From assembly GCA_016786865.1 (NCBI GenBank), contig JAEUVE010000011.1:281426-345425 (forward strand): a DNA stretch of 64,000 nt, written 5' to 3'. The position numbers were made by a program, and so were the translations under genes. The notes under the pieces were generated by a model, which saw only the letters and a list, made by a program, of their open reading frames with translations, was not told the DNA's origin and did not search any database. Below are positions 9,139 to 19,082 of this stretch, one piece after another (position 1 is the first letter of the stretch; each line of letters starts with the position of its first letter). The stretch is from Sediminibacterium sp. (lineage in GTDB: Bacteria; Bacteroidota; Bacteroidia; Chitinophagales; Chitinophagaceae).

Positions 9139-12100
9139 TTAAGCCAGTTCATAGTCCATACGGATCTGAATGAAAACCTTATTCAGGTAATTGATCAACT
9201 CCTCTGTAAGTGCAGGTATTTTATCTGTTTCTTCTTTGCTCTTTGCGTAAAACTCAATGCGTTCAATTGTTTTGAACATTTCTTTGATCCCCAGGTTGTA
9301 GATAGATGATTTAATCCGGTGACTGATCTGATAAATATCGTTGATGTTTTGGTCTGCAACAGATTTACTGAGGGCTGCAAGATCTACCTGTGTGTTTTTG
9401 ACAAATACAGCAGCTATTTCACGAATGAATTCCCGGTCGCTCTCATCAGGACTGGCTCCTACCAATCCGCTTACATCATACAATTTTGCTGATATATTTT
9501 TTTCTGCCTGTTGAACATTTGTTGCTTCTTTATCTGTTTCTTCGGATTCCGTATTCAGTTGAAGCAAATTGCTCATTGAGCGGAATAACTTTTGCTCAGT
9601 GAAAGGTTTGGTAATATAATCATTGAACCCTGCATCGGAAAAACGATCTATTTCATTTTTAAACGCGTTGGCTGTTAATGCAATAATCGGAACGGAAGCC
9701 TTTTTGATCTGGCTCATGTTTCGGATGATCTGGGTAGCTTCATACCCATCCATCTTGGGCATATGGATATCCATTAAAATAAGGTCAAAATCTTCTTTTT
9801 TCAGATTATCAATGGCTTCCTGACCATTTCCTGCAATCACCACATCATGTCCCCAATCTTCCAGAATTTGCTTTACAATAATCTGATTAATGGTTACATC
9901 TTCAGCAACCAGAATTCTTTTTTTATCCATGCGATCATAAACACGGTTTTCAGAAAGCGCTGGTTTTAACATCGACTTGTTGCCTTTTTCATAAGGGATC
10001 CTAACGATAAAGGTAGTGCCTACATTGGGTGTACTCTCTACCCGGATTGTTCCACCCTGCAGTTGAACCAGATTTTTTGAAATAGACAATCCCAGTCCTG
10101 TACCTCCGTATTTCCGACTGGTATCTGAAGATGCCTGAACAAATTCTTCAAATATCAAGGGGAGTTGATCTTTGGTAATACCAATGCCGGTATCTTTTAC
10201 CCTGAACTCGAACAGCGGTTGAGCATCATCTCCAACTTGTTCGGCAGTCACAGTTATACTTCCTTTTTCGGTGAATTTAATCGCATTTCCAATGAGGTTA
10301 TTCAATACTTGACCAAGCCTGAACGGATCTCCTATCAGCACGGTATCTGCTGGTACATTGTTGATGAATTCCAGCTGCAGTCCTTTTTCTTCCACTTTGA
10401 AAGTAAAAGTCCGGATGGTTACATTGATCTTATGAGCAAGATCAAAAGGAATATGTTCCAGTTCAATTTTACCAGATTCAATTTTTGTGAGATCCAACAC
10501 ATCGTTTACAATGTGCAGCAAGTTATTACCCGATTCCAGAATCAGCTTGGTGTAATCGGCCTGCTTAGGGGTAAGGTTGGTTTTGAGTAAAAGTCCTCCG
10601 ATGCCGATGATCCCATTCATTGGTGTGCGGATTTCATGGCTGATATTTGCCAGGAAAATTTCTTTCACCTTACTTGCTTTTTCTGTTGCTTCCTTGGCTT
10701 TGATCAGTTCCTGTTCTGCTTCCATCCGTTTGGTTACATCCTGTGAAGATCCGATAATGTATGGTGTAGCGCCCTCTTCCTCCACTTTATAGTTCTGGAA
10801 TAAAAGGAAGATCCGCTTACCGGTTTTGCTTATAACAATAAACACGCCCTCGGCCTTACCTGTTTCTAAAACTTCTTTTAGGTAAATCTTATCGAATTGC
10901 TCTTTTCTTTCTGCAGGAATAAAATCTTTGATATTTCTTCCAATAAGCTCACCTTCTGTGTAGCCCATTGCAGCACATATGGCTGGATTTACTGTGATCA
11001 TTTTTCCGGTAAGATCGTGTGTGCAAATCAGTGTTTGACTGTAATTGAACAGGTCTCTGTAACGCTTTTCGTTGATCTTAACCTGCTCTTCGATCGTTTT
11101 CCGGTCGGTTATATTCAATCCATAGCTGATCACCAGTTTAACCTCGTTGTGTTCGTCCAGTACCGGGTGCATGTTCCGGATAAAATATTTTTTACTACCA
11201 TCCGGCTGAGGCAACATTTCTTCTCTGGACTGAAGTTGTTTAGAAGCCATCACTTTGTTGAAGAAGGTTCTGCGATCTTCTGCGATCTTGAGTGGGCGAT
11301 TTCTGAAAACACAATAATCCTCATCTCTTTTTCCAATCATCCATTTGCGCAATTCAGGATCCTTGATGGCAACAGGGTTAATGAACAGGTAATGGTGGGT
11401 ATTATCGAATACGGTCAGGTCCATCGGGATACTGTTCAGGATGCTTTCATAGAACTTTCTTTGTGTTTCAAAAGCCGATTCTGCTTCTTTGAGTTTAGTA
11501 ATATCCGTATGTGTACCGCTAATTCGGATTGGTTTGCCATTGCTGTCTGTTTCAGTAATTACGCCTCTGTCCAATACCCAGCGAATGTCTCCTTTTGCAT
11601 TGATGATTCTGTATTCAATGCTGTGGTGGTCTATGAGTCCTTCATCGTATTTTCGGTCGTTCTCTCTCAGAATAATTTTATCATCAGGGTGAACATTCAG
11701 TAACCAGAGGCCATCTTCTCCTCTTTTGGGATTGAGGAATCCATTGAATTCTATATTGTGATGGGAGAATTCTGTAACACCTGTTTGGAAATTGTGTTGC
11801 CACACATTGTCCCCGATTTTTTCCAATGCTCTTCTGAATCGTTCATCATATGCTTTCAGCTTCCTTTCTTTTTCTTTTTCCTCCGAAATATCCTCTTCCA
11901 TGGCAAAATAACCTGCATGTTCTCCATGTTGGTCGAACAATGCCTGTCCGTTGATTCTGATCCAGTAAGGTTTACCACTTTTGTGGTAATTGATCAGCTC
12001 GCAAACAAAGGGCTGCTGGTTTTTGATCTGGGTTTTCAGGTAGTTGACGGTTTCTTTGTTGCTGTCTGGCCCTTGTAGTATACTTCCTGGTTTTTTTCCT

Positions 12101-12699
12101 TTTGCCTCTTCAAGGGTATATCCGGTGATTTTTGTAAAGGCTTTATTGGCCCAGTCGATCCTTCCTTCGGTATCGGTAACGATTAATGCATTGGTGCTCT
12201 CTTCTGCAATAGCAGAAAGTCTTTTCAGGTCTTTCCGTTGTGCATGAATGGTAGACAAAAGTGTCCTGACTTTTTCCGTATTGTTTTCCTGGGTTCGCAA
12301 TATGTACAACAGATCGATCAACGGATCATGGATGGCAAAATCGTCCAGGGAAAGATTAAGTTGATCGATCTCTTCTGTAGACGTTAACCATGGAGCACCA
12401 ACAAATAAGATTTCTTTTCTGTCCTCCAATAGCTCAAACTGGCCCCGAAACTGTACCGGTTTATCCGATTTGGTTTCTATAACCAATAACTGATCTGTAA
12501 GGTTAGCAAGTTGTTCAAATGCCCGGATATCTCCTTCGGGTCGGATGATCCTGAATTGTTCTAAAAAAGGTGTTCCGGTTGGAATCCGTATAAGTTTAGA
12601 CAATGTTTTTCCGCAAGCAGAAATTTTTCCGGCCTGATCCATCAATAGGTGAAATGGGAAAAGATTGTTGAATTGCTTTTGGTTAAACGTAATCTTCAT
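9139..12699 (-). CDS. Hybrid sensor histidine kinase with four PAS domains, REC and Hpt
   Basis: 1186 residues without clear membrane segments, so probably a cytosolic sensor. Order: an N-terminal region (1-150) of unknown fold, PAS domains near 155-275, 290-405, 415-530 and 545-665, HisKA with the phospho-acceptor in SHEIRTPMNG (about 690), HATPase ([24 protein letters not shown], about 790-900), a receiver with DLILMDIHMPKMDG (about 925-1045), and a C-terminal Hpt with ISHRIKSSIYNLG (about 1135). A whole phosphorelay is thus in one chain; the final response regulator is not nearby. The ATG follows an AAGGA-type ribosome site. Confidence 0.92.
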   Translation of the reverse strand: MKITFNQKQFNNLFPFHLLMDQAGKISACGKTLSKLIRIPTGTPFLEQFRIIRPEGDIRAFEQLANLTDQLLVIETKSDKPVQFRGQFELLEDRKEILFVGAPWLTSTEEIDQLNLSLDDFAIHDPLIDLLYILRTQENNTEKVRTLLSTIHAQRKDLKRLSAIAEESTNALIVTDTEGRIDWANKAFTKITGYTLEEAKGKKPGSILQGPDSNKETVNYLKTQIKNQQPFVCELINYHKSGKPYWIRINGQALFDQHGEHAGYFAMEEDISEEKEKERKLKAYDERFRRALEKIGDNVWQHNFQTGVTEFSHHNIEFNGFLNPKRGEDGLWLLNVHPDDKIILRENDRKYDEGLIDHHSIEYRIINAKGDIRWVLDRGVITETDSNGKPIRISGTHTDITKLKEAESAFETQRKFYESILNSIPMDLTVFDNTHHYLFINPVAIKDPELRKWMIGKRDEDYCVFRNRPLKIAEDRRTFFNKVMASKQLQSREEMLPQPDGSKKYFIRNMHPVLDEHNEVKLVISYGLNITDRKTIEEQVKINEKRYRDLFNYSQTLICTHDLTGKMITVNPAICAAMGYTEGELIGRNIKDFIPAERKEQFDKIYLKEVLETGKAEGVFIVISKTGKRIFLLFQNYKVEEEGATPYIIGSSQDVTKRMEAEQELIKAKEATEKASKVKEIFLANISHEIRTPMNGIIGIGGLLLKTNLTPKQADYTKLILESGNNLLHIVNDVLDLTKIESGKIELEHIPFDLAHKINVTIRTFTFKVEEKGLQLEFINNVPADTVLIGDPFRLGQVLNNLIGNAIKFTEKGSITVTAEQVGDDAQPLFEFRVKDTGIGITKDQLPLIFEEFVQASSDTSRKYGGTGLGLSISKNLVQLQGGTIRVESTPNVGTTFIVRIPYEKGNKSMLKPALSENRVYDRMDKKRILVAEDVTINQIIVKQILEDWGHDVVIAGNGQEAIDNLKKEDFDLILMDIHMPKMDGYEATQIIRNMSQIKKASVPIIALTANAFKNEIDRFSDAGFNDYITKPFTEQKLFRSMSNLLQLNTESEETDKEATNVQQAEKNISAKLYDVSGLVGASPDESDREFIREIAAVFVKNTQVDLAALSKSVADQNINDIYQISHRIKSSIYNLGIKEMFKTIERIEFYAKSKEETDKIPALTEELINYLNKVFIQIRMDYELA

Positions 12700-12820
12700 G
12701 GTCAGCTTCCTTGCTTAAACTTATAATAGTTTTAATCTATGAATTAGAGGTATCCGGTACCAACAAGTTACTAAATTTTTAAAGATGTTTTTGTCGTAAA
12801 TCGTCAGTATTTATAAATAA

Positions 12821-12849
12821 AAAACCGCAATGGAAGGCATTGCGGTTTT
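12821..12849 (-). terminator. Intrinsic terminator after the transketolase-half gene
   Basis: A perfect 12-base-pair hairpin, AAAACCGCAATG at 12821-12832 against CATTGCGGTTTT at 12838-12849, with loop GAAGG. Read on the minus strand it lies 23 bases after the stop at 12872 and continues into further T residues, so it ends the minus-strand transcript before the sensor kinase gene. Confidence 0.85.
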
Positions 12850-12871
12850 GTTGTATATAATGATTTAAAAT

Positions 12872-13834
12872 TTATTTTCTGCTCATTGCTTTTTCAGCAG
12901 CAGCAACAATAAACGGAGTATCCAGCCCGTATTTTGTAAGTAATTCTGTTGGTTTTCCACTTTCACCAAAAGTATCTTTTGTGCCAATGTACTCTATGGG
13001 TATCGGCAGATTTTTAGCGGCTACCTGTGCTACTGCATCTCCCATTCCACCAATGATATTGTGCTCTTCTACTGTAACGGCACATTTTGTTTTGGAAATG
13101 GAAGCAATAATGGCGGCTTCGTCCAGCGGCTTAATGGTATGTAAGTTGATCAATTCAACACTGATTCCTTTTTCTTCGAGGATTCTTCCTGCTTCAATAG
13201 CTTTCCAAACCATATGACCACAGGCGAAAATGGATACATCGGTACCTTCACTCAATTTCTGCGCCTTGCCAATTACAAAATCACTTCCGTCTTCTTTGGT
13301 GAAATTAGGCCATTTGGGTCTTCCGAATCGCAAATAAACCGGCCCTTCATGGGCTGCAATGGCTTTTGTGGCTGCCTTGGTCTGGTTGAAGTCGCATGGT
13401 ACAATCACCGTCATTCCGGGGAGCATTTTCATGAGCCCGATGTCTTCCAGAATCTGGTGCGTAGCTCCATCTTCACCCAGCGTAAGTCCTGCATGTGAAG
13501 CACAAATTTTTACATTTTTATCACTGTATGCCACACTTTGACGAATCTGGTCGTATACGCGGCCGGTACTAAAGTTGGCAAAAGTGGTGGTATAAGGAAT
13601 TTTACCTCCAATGGTCATACCCGCAGCAATACCAATCATGTTGGCTTCTGCAATACCGCATTGTACAAAACGATCCGGAAAATCTTTCATAAACGGCCCC
13701 AGTTTCAGAGAACCCGCCAGATCTGCGGTAAGCACAACCACGTTGGGATTTTCCTTGCCAATTTCGTGCATGCCCTCACCAAATCCACCTCTTGTTTCCT
13801 TTTCGTTCAGTACCTGTATGTCTTTCAGTTTCAT
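12872..13834 (-). CDS. Transketolase, C-terminal subunit (split type)
   Basis: 320 residues covering the pyrimidine-binding and C-terminal domains of transketolase. Recognisable parts are the glutamate-containing QCGIAEANMIGIAAGMT block, HAGLTLGEDGATHQ, PVYLRFGRPKWP and the C-terminal VTVEEHNIIGGMGDAVAQV. In split transketolases the thiamine-diphosphate domain is a separate protein, usually encoded next door; here neither neighbour encodes it, so the partner must lie elsewhere. Role: pentose phosphate pathway two-carbon transfer. An alternative is a related 1-deoxyxylulose or dehydrogenase E1-beta-like function, which I consider less likely. Confidence 0.85.
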   Translation of the reverse strand: MKLKDIQVLNEKETRGGFGEGMHEIGKENPNVVVLTADLAGSLKLGPFMKDFPDRFVQCGIAEANMIGIAAGMTIGGKIPYTTTFANFSTGRVYDQIRQSVAYSDKNVKICASHAGLTLGEDGATHQILEDIGLMKMLPGMTVIVPCDFNQTKAATKAIAAHEGPVYLRFGRPKWPNFTKEDGSDFVIGKAQKLSEGTDVSIFACGHMVWKAIEAGRILEEKGISVELINLHTIKPLDEAAIIASISKTKCAVTVEEHNIIGGMGDAVAQVAAKNLPIPIEYIGTKDTFGESGKPTELLTKYGLDTPFIVAAAEKAMSRK

Positions 13835-13876
13835 AGTATGTTTTTTCGACTAAAGTGATGCAAAGTAAAGCGTTTT

Positions 13877-16800
13877 TTAGATGGCATCCTGTACATTTCC
13901 TGTTCTTTTCAGTACACCCCAATGTTGCAGCTCTCCCTTAACTGCTTTGCGGAGTGTTTTGAACAATACAATCAGCAACAGCCAGCGGTAAATAACCCGC
14001 TGTGGTATCAGCCAGACCAGCTTCCAGGCCGGTTCTTTTTCGTGGTAGAAAGCCATTGAGGCAACCAAAATGTCCAGAAACATGAAAACGGCATAGTAGC
14101 GTCCAATTTCACCTGCACTGCCCGTTGCCAATCCGATCAGCATCAACAGGTCGGCAAATGGGGCAAAAAGTGGCATGATATATTTAAAAAGTAATATATC
14201 CGGTAAAGCAATAAAGCCAAGGATGGTTTGCTTCTGGTTGAATAATGCATCCCGGTTTTTCCAGAAGGTCTGCAGTACCCCAAAAGTCCATCTGAAACGC
14301 TGTTTCATGAACATTTTCAGGGACTCAGGAGCTTCTGTTAAGGCAATGGCGCTGTTCTCGTTCAGGATGATATAGTTGCATCTCAGGATCCGGACAGTAA
14401 GATCTGCATCTTCTGCCAGTGTATCCGATGTAAAGCCGCCTGCATCTTCAACGGCCTGCTTTCTGAAGGCCCCAATGGCCCCCGGTACAACCGTAATACC
14501 ATTGAAATAGCCAAATGCCTGTCGGTCTATGTTCTGACTGGAAATGTATTCAATACTCTGCCAGCGGGTAATCAGGTTGTTTTCATTCCCTACTTTAACA
14601 TTTCCGGCTACCGCACCTACATCCACGTTGTTGAAATGCTGAACCAGTTTGCTGACCGCATCGGGTTTCAATTTGGTATCTGCATCAATGCAAACAACCA
14701 GATCTGCATTGGTGCTGGCAATACCGTAATTTAATGCAGAAGCTTTCCCTCCATTGGGTTTATCCAGAATGGTTACTTTGGGATTGTCTTTGAATGCAGC
14801 AGTAACACGTTCCAGGGTCTGGTCGCTGCTTCCGTCGTTCACGAAAATGATATTGAAATTGGGATAATCACAACGAAGCAGATTCTGTAAAGAACCGACT
14901 GCATTCACTTCTTCGTTGTAGGCAGGAACAATGATTGAAACCAGTCCCTGATATAAATTTCCTGTTTGTGTTTCTTTTTTGGCCTTTCTTCTCTGTAGCG
15001 TAGAAAACAGCAACAATGCGCCCAATCTAATGCTGCCCAGCACCAGGAACAAAATGAATATGGCGTTGAAGAGTTTTCCAAAATAATAGCCGGCTTCTGC
15101 CAGAAAATAATTGAAGCGGAGCAGGTAATTTCCTTTATAATTTGGTACGGGAGGCATTACATCATCCCTGGTTTTACCCATCAGATCGGCTACTGTGGTA
15201 AACGTGTACCCTTCTTTGTGGAAATATTCAATGATTTTAGGAAGGGCTTCTACTGTGGCGCTTCTGTCGCCTCCGGCATCGTGCAGCAAGATGATATTGC
15301 CATTGTCTTTCATCCGGACAACCCGGTTGAAGATACTGTCTGCATTAAAGTTTTCTACCTCTCCTGCCTCCCAGTCGAGCGGGTCTATGTTTTCTCCAAT
15401 GGTCAGGTAGTTTTTGGTTCTGCTTAATGCAACAGGAACCAGTTCCTCCATGGTTTCCGGACGGCTGTCTGCGTTAAAAGGCGCACGGAACATAATGGTG
15501 CTCCGGCCAGTTACTGCTTCGAGTAAAAGCCGGGTGGCATCCATTTCCAGAAAGGCCCGCTGCCTGCTTACAGTGGCCATATTGGGATGCGTAAACGTAT
15601 GGTTGCTCAACTCGTGCCCTGAATTATAGATTCGTTTGATGAGTGGGATGTTTTTTTCTGCCTCAATTCCCACTACAAAGAAATTGGCTACTACTTTATA
15701 GCGATCCAGAATATCCAGAATCTGTCTGGTGTATTTGGGATGTGGTCCGTCATCAAAGGTGAGGACCATTTTTTTTGCGTCTGATTTTCCAAACTGCTTT
15801 ACAACGAACATGGAAGGCAACGTGTCGTAAAATTGTTCACTGATCAGCATCCAGGAGGTATCCAGCTCTGTTCTGATCTTTCCGGGAGTTGGCGTAGAAA
15901 TAACATCCAGAATTTCCCCCTCGCCCATGAAGTCTACGTCGTTGCTGCTTTTGACCCTGCTGAATTCTTCGAAGTTGAATTGTTTGGCTGCTTCTTTATC
16001 CAGGGGCAGGTGATAGAAGTCCCAAAGCCTGCTGTCTTCACTTCCCATTCTCCAAAGAGAAGTGCCGGCCAAACCATATTCTGTAGAAAAACGAATGGTA
16101 TTGAAATTGGTAGCAGCATCTGTGAAGTGAACCTCTCTGATGTGCCGGTTATTATCCAGGTACTTGAAATAAAGATTGTAGGAATCATTGTCGTAAGTAA
16201 TTGGGCTGCCGTTTTCTTTTGCAATGCTCAATGCCTGCTGATAAGTAACATCGGTGCCTTCGCCACCCTGTGGCCAGTCGTAACCAAATCCGGCAATGCA
16301 AAGCACAATTTTTGCTTCGGGTACATGTTGGGCCATCTGGTCTACTGCTGCTTCAATCCATTTCTGACTACTGATGGGTCCCGGCCTTGTACCGGATGTA
16401 TGCTGATCATACGCCATTAGAAAGAGATAATCATTGTACCTGGAGAGGGTAGCATAGTCATAGTCTTCATTGAACGGCATTACATCCTGTGAAACCAGTA
16501 ATCCATTTGCATGAAATTTTTCATACAGTTCCTTTTGAAAATTCGAGAGTACCCTGTTGTCGGATTCAATTAACTCTTCCAGGTCTATGTTTACCCCTGC
16601 AAATCCCTCCGATTTAACATGTCTGTACAAATCATTGATAAGCTTTTCCCGCTTTGTTTTGTTGTTGAGTATCCTGTTGATGACCTTCCCATCCCAATTC
16701 CCATTGATGTTGTTGGTCAGCATTGGCATTACTTTTAATCCACGGGCTTTTTTAATCAGGTCATATCCTCTTTTTTCCCTGCGTACCACCATGGAGTCGC

Positions 16801-17248
16801 CTTCCGGATCAAAAAAGAACCACTCGGGCAAAACAAGATTGATTTTACTGATGTTTCTTCTGAGCGAAAAAAAAGCCTGTGGATCCCAGTCTACGTAAAA
16901 AGCTGCCCGGATGCCCAGATTGCTGCTGAATTGCCCTGCTACTGGAATAGGTTCTTCGTGCACATACAGTCCTGCATGATTTTTTTTTGCCCACTTGTTA
17001 TCGATGAATTTTCTAAATCCCTGGTATTCTTTTGCTATGGAATCGTTCGTGTCGGGCGATTCCAGAATTTTTTTGAATGTGCTGCTTTGGAGAATGGGAA
17101 TGGTGGGCATGTAGGCCGTTCTGATGGCGATAACAATAGCCAATACTGCTATAAAAAGAAAAAAAGCCAATAATCTGCTTGCCCATTTAAACCGTTGCCA
17201 CCTGGTAGGGTTGCTGGTTTGGAAAATTTGCTTGTGTTCTCTTGCCAT
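13877..17248 (-). CDS. Three-domain fusion: GH18-like hydrolase, polysaccharide deacetylase (CE4) and GT2 glycosyltransferase
   Basis: About 1123 residues. After a membrane helix near residues 24-42 comes a GH18-like domain (about 90-450) with GFAGVNIDLEEL at the catalytic strand. A NodB deacetylase follows (about 490-710): LTFDDGPHP, the zinc motif SNHTFTHP, FRAPFN and LLHDAGG. A further helix precedes a processive GT2 domain (about 770-1010) with VPAYNEE, DADT, EDADLTV and QRFRW, then C-terminal helices. The combination suggests synthesis, N-deacetylation and trimming of a GlcNAc-type exopolysaccharide at the inner membrane. I chose ATG 17248; an in-frame start at 17287 overlaps the upstream terminator. 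Confidence 0.88.
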   Translation of the reverse strand: MAREHKQIFQTSNPTRWQRFKWASRLLAFFLFIAVLAIVIAIRTAYMPTIPILQSSTFKKILESPDTNDSIAKEYQGFRKFIDNKWAKKNHAGLYVHEEPIPVAGQFSSNLGIRAAFYVDWDPQAFFSLRRNISKINLVLPEWFFFDPEGDSMVVRREKRGYDLIKKARGLKVMPMLTNNINGNWDGKVINRILNNKTKREKLINDLYRHVKSEGFAGVNIDLEELIESDNRVLSNFQKELYEKFHANGLLVSQDVMPFNEDYDYATLSRYNDYLFLMAYDQHTSGTRPGPISSQKWIEAAVDQMAQHVPEAKIVLCIAGFGYDWPQGGEGTDVTYQQALSIAKENGSPITYDNDSYNLYFKYLDNNRHIREVHFTDAATNFNTIRFSTEYGLAGTSLWRMGSEDSRLWDFYHLPLDKEAAKQFNFEEFSRVKSSNDVDFMGEGEILDVISTPTPGKIRTELDTSWMLISEQFYDTLPSMFVVKQFGKSDAKKMVLTFDDGPHPKYTRQILDILDRYKVVANFFVVGIEAEKNIPLIKRIYNSGHELSNHTFTHPNMATVSRQRAFLEMDATRLLLEAVTGRSTIMFRAPFNADSRPETMEELVPVALSRTKNYLTIGENIDPLDWEAGEVENFNADSIFNRVVRMKDNGNIILLHDAGGDRSATVEALPKIIEYFHKEGYTFTTVADLMGKTRDDVMPPVPNYKGNYLLRFNYFLAEAGYYFGKLFNAIFILFLVLGSIRLGALLLFSTLQRRKAKKETQTGNLYQGLVSIIVPAYNEEVNAVGSLQNLLRCDYPNFNIIFVNDGSSDQTLERVTAAFKDNPKVTILDKPNGGKASALNYGIASTNADLVVCIDADTKLKPDAVSKLVQHFNNVDVGAVAGNVKVGNENNLITRWQSIEYISSQNIDRQAFGYFNGITVVPGAIGAFRKQAVEDAGGFTSDTLAEDADLTVRILRCNYIILNENSAIALTEAPESLKMFMKQRFRWTFGVLQTFWKNRDALFNQKQTILGFIALPDILLFKYIMPLFAPFADLLMLIGLATGSAGEIGRYYAVFMFLDILVASMAFYHEKEPAWKLVWLIPQRVIYRWLLLIVLFKTLRKAVKGELQHWGVLKRTGNVQDAI

Positions 17249-17284
17249 ATTATGCAGCTTAACAGCAAAAATTATGCAGTAAAT

Positions 17285-17316
17285 CAAAAAGGCTACCTGA
17301 TGAGGCAGCCTTTTTG
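17285..17316 (-). terminator. Intrinsic terminator after the carB-half gene
   Basis: CAAAAAGGCT (17285-17294) pairs with AGCCTTTTTG (17307-17316), with an inner CCT/AGG extension and one mismatch. On the minus strand it lies 15 bases after the stop of the carbamoyl-phosphate synthase gene and ends in a T run, so it separates that gene from the polysaccharide fusion gene. Confidence 0.8.
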
Positions 17317-17331
17317 AAACAAATAAAGTAG

Positions 17332-18978
17332 TTAACCTTCAAAACTACTGTAGAAATAAGGTGTTTTGGCTTCAAACTCTGCTGCACAGGTGTCCACCAT
17401 TTTGTATACCCTTGTGATGCCCAGTGCCTTTCTTTTCTCATACACTTCTTCCTCTGTACACTTGTCCGAAAGGATTTTGGTAATCTGCAGGTCGGAGAAT
17501 CCCATTTTCTTGGCTTCTTTCAGTAATTCGGCGGGAAGGGTGTCCAGGCTGTATTGTGCCATTTCCTTTTCCGTGGTACAAATTTTCTGAATCTGGTATA
17601 AAAACCATCTGTCGATACCTGTAGCCTGCGCAATGGATTTTACAGTAGACCCCTGCATCAGGGCGTCTTTGATCCGGAATATACGGTCCCATTTCGGGGT
17701 CTTGATGTATTCTACCAGTTCCTCGCTTTTCATGAGACTCTTTCCATAGTAGCCCAGTCCCACAGCTTCATTTTCGAGGCTCTGACAGGCTTTTTGCAAT
17801 GCTTCGGTAAAGCTTCTGCCAATCGCCATTACTTCACCCACGCTTTTCATTTGAAGTCCCAGGGTATCGTTGGCTCCTTTAAATTTATCGAAGTTCCAGC
17901 GGGGTACTTTAACAATTACATAGTCCAATGCCGGCTCAAAATAGGCCGAAGTAGTTTTGGTAATCTGGTTCTTCAGTTCGTCCAGGCTGTATCCAATGGC
18001 CAGTTTGGCGGCAATTTTTGCTATTGGGTAACCGGTTGCCTTGGATGCCAGCGCAGAAGAACGGCTCACCCTTGGGTTGATTTCCACGGCAATCAGTTCT
18101 TCCGTTTCCGGATTCAGGGCAAACTGCACATTACATCCTCCTGTGAAGTTGCCCAGGGAGCGCATCATCAGGATGGCTTTGTTACGCATTTCCTGGAAAG
18201 CGGTATCGCTTAAGGTCATGGCAGGAGCTACCGTAATGGAGTCTCCGGTATGAACCCCCATCGGATCCAGGTTTTCAACGGTACAAATGATCACCACATT
18301 ATCGTTGCAGTCTCTCAACAGTTCCAGTTCATACTCTTTCCAGCCCAAAACGGCTTTTTCTACCAGAACCTCATGTATAGGAGAAGCTTTTAATCCTTTT
18401 TCGAGTGCTGCATCCAGTTCATCCTTGGAGTGAACAAAACCACCACCGGTTCCACCCAGTGTAAATGAAGGACGGATGACCAGCGGGAATCCGATCTGCT
18501 GGGCAAATTCTTTTCCTTCCAAGAAGCTGTTGGCAACATGGCTGGGAGCCACGGCCATGCCAATTTTCACCATCAGCTGGCGGAATTTCTCCCGGTCTTC
18601 TGCTGTATCAATAGCTGCTACATCTACCCCAATCATCCGGCAATTGTATTTCTCCCAGATACCCAGCTCATCTACTTCTTTACAGAGATTGAGTGCAGTT
18701 TGGCCACCCATGGTTGGTAAAACTGCGTCAATTTCATTCTCCTGAAGAATTTTTTCGATGCTTTCGGCCGTTAATGGCAATAAATACACCCTGTCTGCCA
18801 TCATCGGATCTGTCATAATGGTGGCCGGATTACTGTTGATAAGTACTACTTTTATCCCTTCTTCCCGCAGGCTTCTTGCAGCCTGGGAACCGGAATAGTC
18901 AAACTCACAGGCCTGTCCGATAATAATTGGTCCGGAACCTATAATGAGAACTGATTTGATAGATTGATCTTTGGGCAT
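17332..18978 (-). CDS. carB: Carbamoyl-phosphate synthase large chain, N-terminal half only
   Basis: 548 residues against about 1070 in E. coli. It has the carboxyphosphate-forming ATP-grasp half ([59 protein letters not shown]) and the oligomerisation domain. It stops after [20 protein letters not shown], exactly where E. coli CarB passes into its carbamoyl-phosphate half. The stop is followed at once by a strong terminator, so the end is real and not an obvious frameshift. The second half must be another gene, as in known split CarB proteins. ATG 18978 lies 19 bases after a -7 element. Pathway: arginine and pyrimidine synthesis. Confidence 0.9.
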   Translation of the reverse strand: MPKDQSIKSVLIIGSGPIIIGQACEFDYSGSQAARSLREEGIKVVLINSNPATIMTDPMMADRVYLLPLTAESIEKILQENEIDAVLPTMGGQTALNLCKEVDELGIWEKYNCRMIGVDVAAIDTAEDREKFRQLMVKIGMAVAPSHVANSFLEGKEFAQQIGFPLVIRPSFTLGGTGGGFVHSKDELDAALEKGLKASPIHEVLVEKAVLGWKEYELELLRDCNDNVVIICTVENLDPMGVHTGDSITVAPAMTLSDTAFQEMRNKAILMMRSLGNFTGGCNVQFALNPETEELIAVEINPRVSRSSALASKATGYPIAKIAAKLAIGYSLDELKNQITKTTSAYFEPALDYVIVKVPRWNFDKFKGANDTLGLQMKSVGEVMAIGRSFTEALQKACQSLENEAVGLGYYGKSLMKSEELVEYIKTPKWDRIFRIKDALMQGSTVKSIAQATGIDRWFLYQIQKICTTEKEMAQYSLDTLPAELLKEAKKMGFSDLQITKILSDKCTEEEVYEKRKALGITRVYKMVDTCAAEFEAKTPYFYSSFEG

Positions 18979-18997
18979 GATATTTGAATAAATTGCA

Positions 18998-19005
18998 CAA
19001 ATGTA
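18998..19005 (-). promoter_or_regulatory. -7 promoter element (TACATTTG) of the carB half
   Basis: Reads TACATTTG on the minus strand, an exact TAnnTTTG match, 19 bases before the ATG at 18978. It sits in the short gap to the divergent bcp gene. Confidence 0.5.
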
Positions 19006-19082
19006 AGGCGGGATGAGCAAACCAGTAGTTAAATCTTGGTCCTGATACCCTCCAACCAGCGTGCACCAATAAAAATAACAAC

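Noticed and set aside
10897..11703. 268-codon open frame on the plus strand opposite the four-PAS kinase
   Set aside because: It lies fully inside a gene with intact PAS motifs; its translation is Phe/Cys/Val-rich without any recognisable domain, as expected for an antisense shadow.
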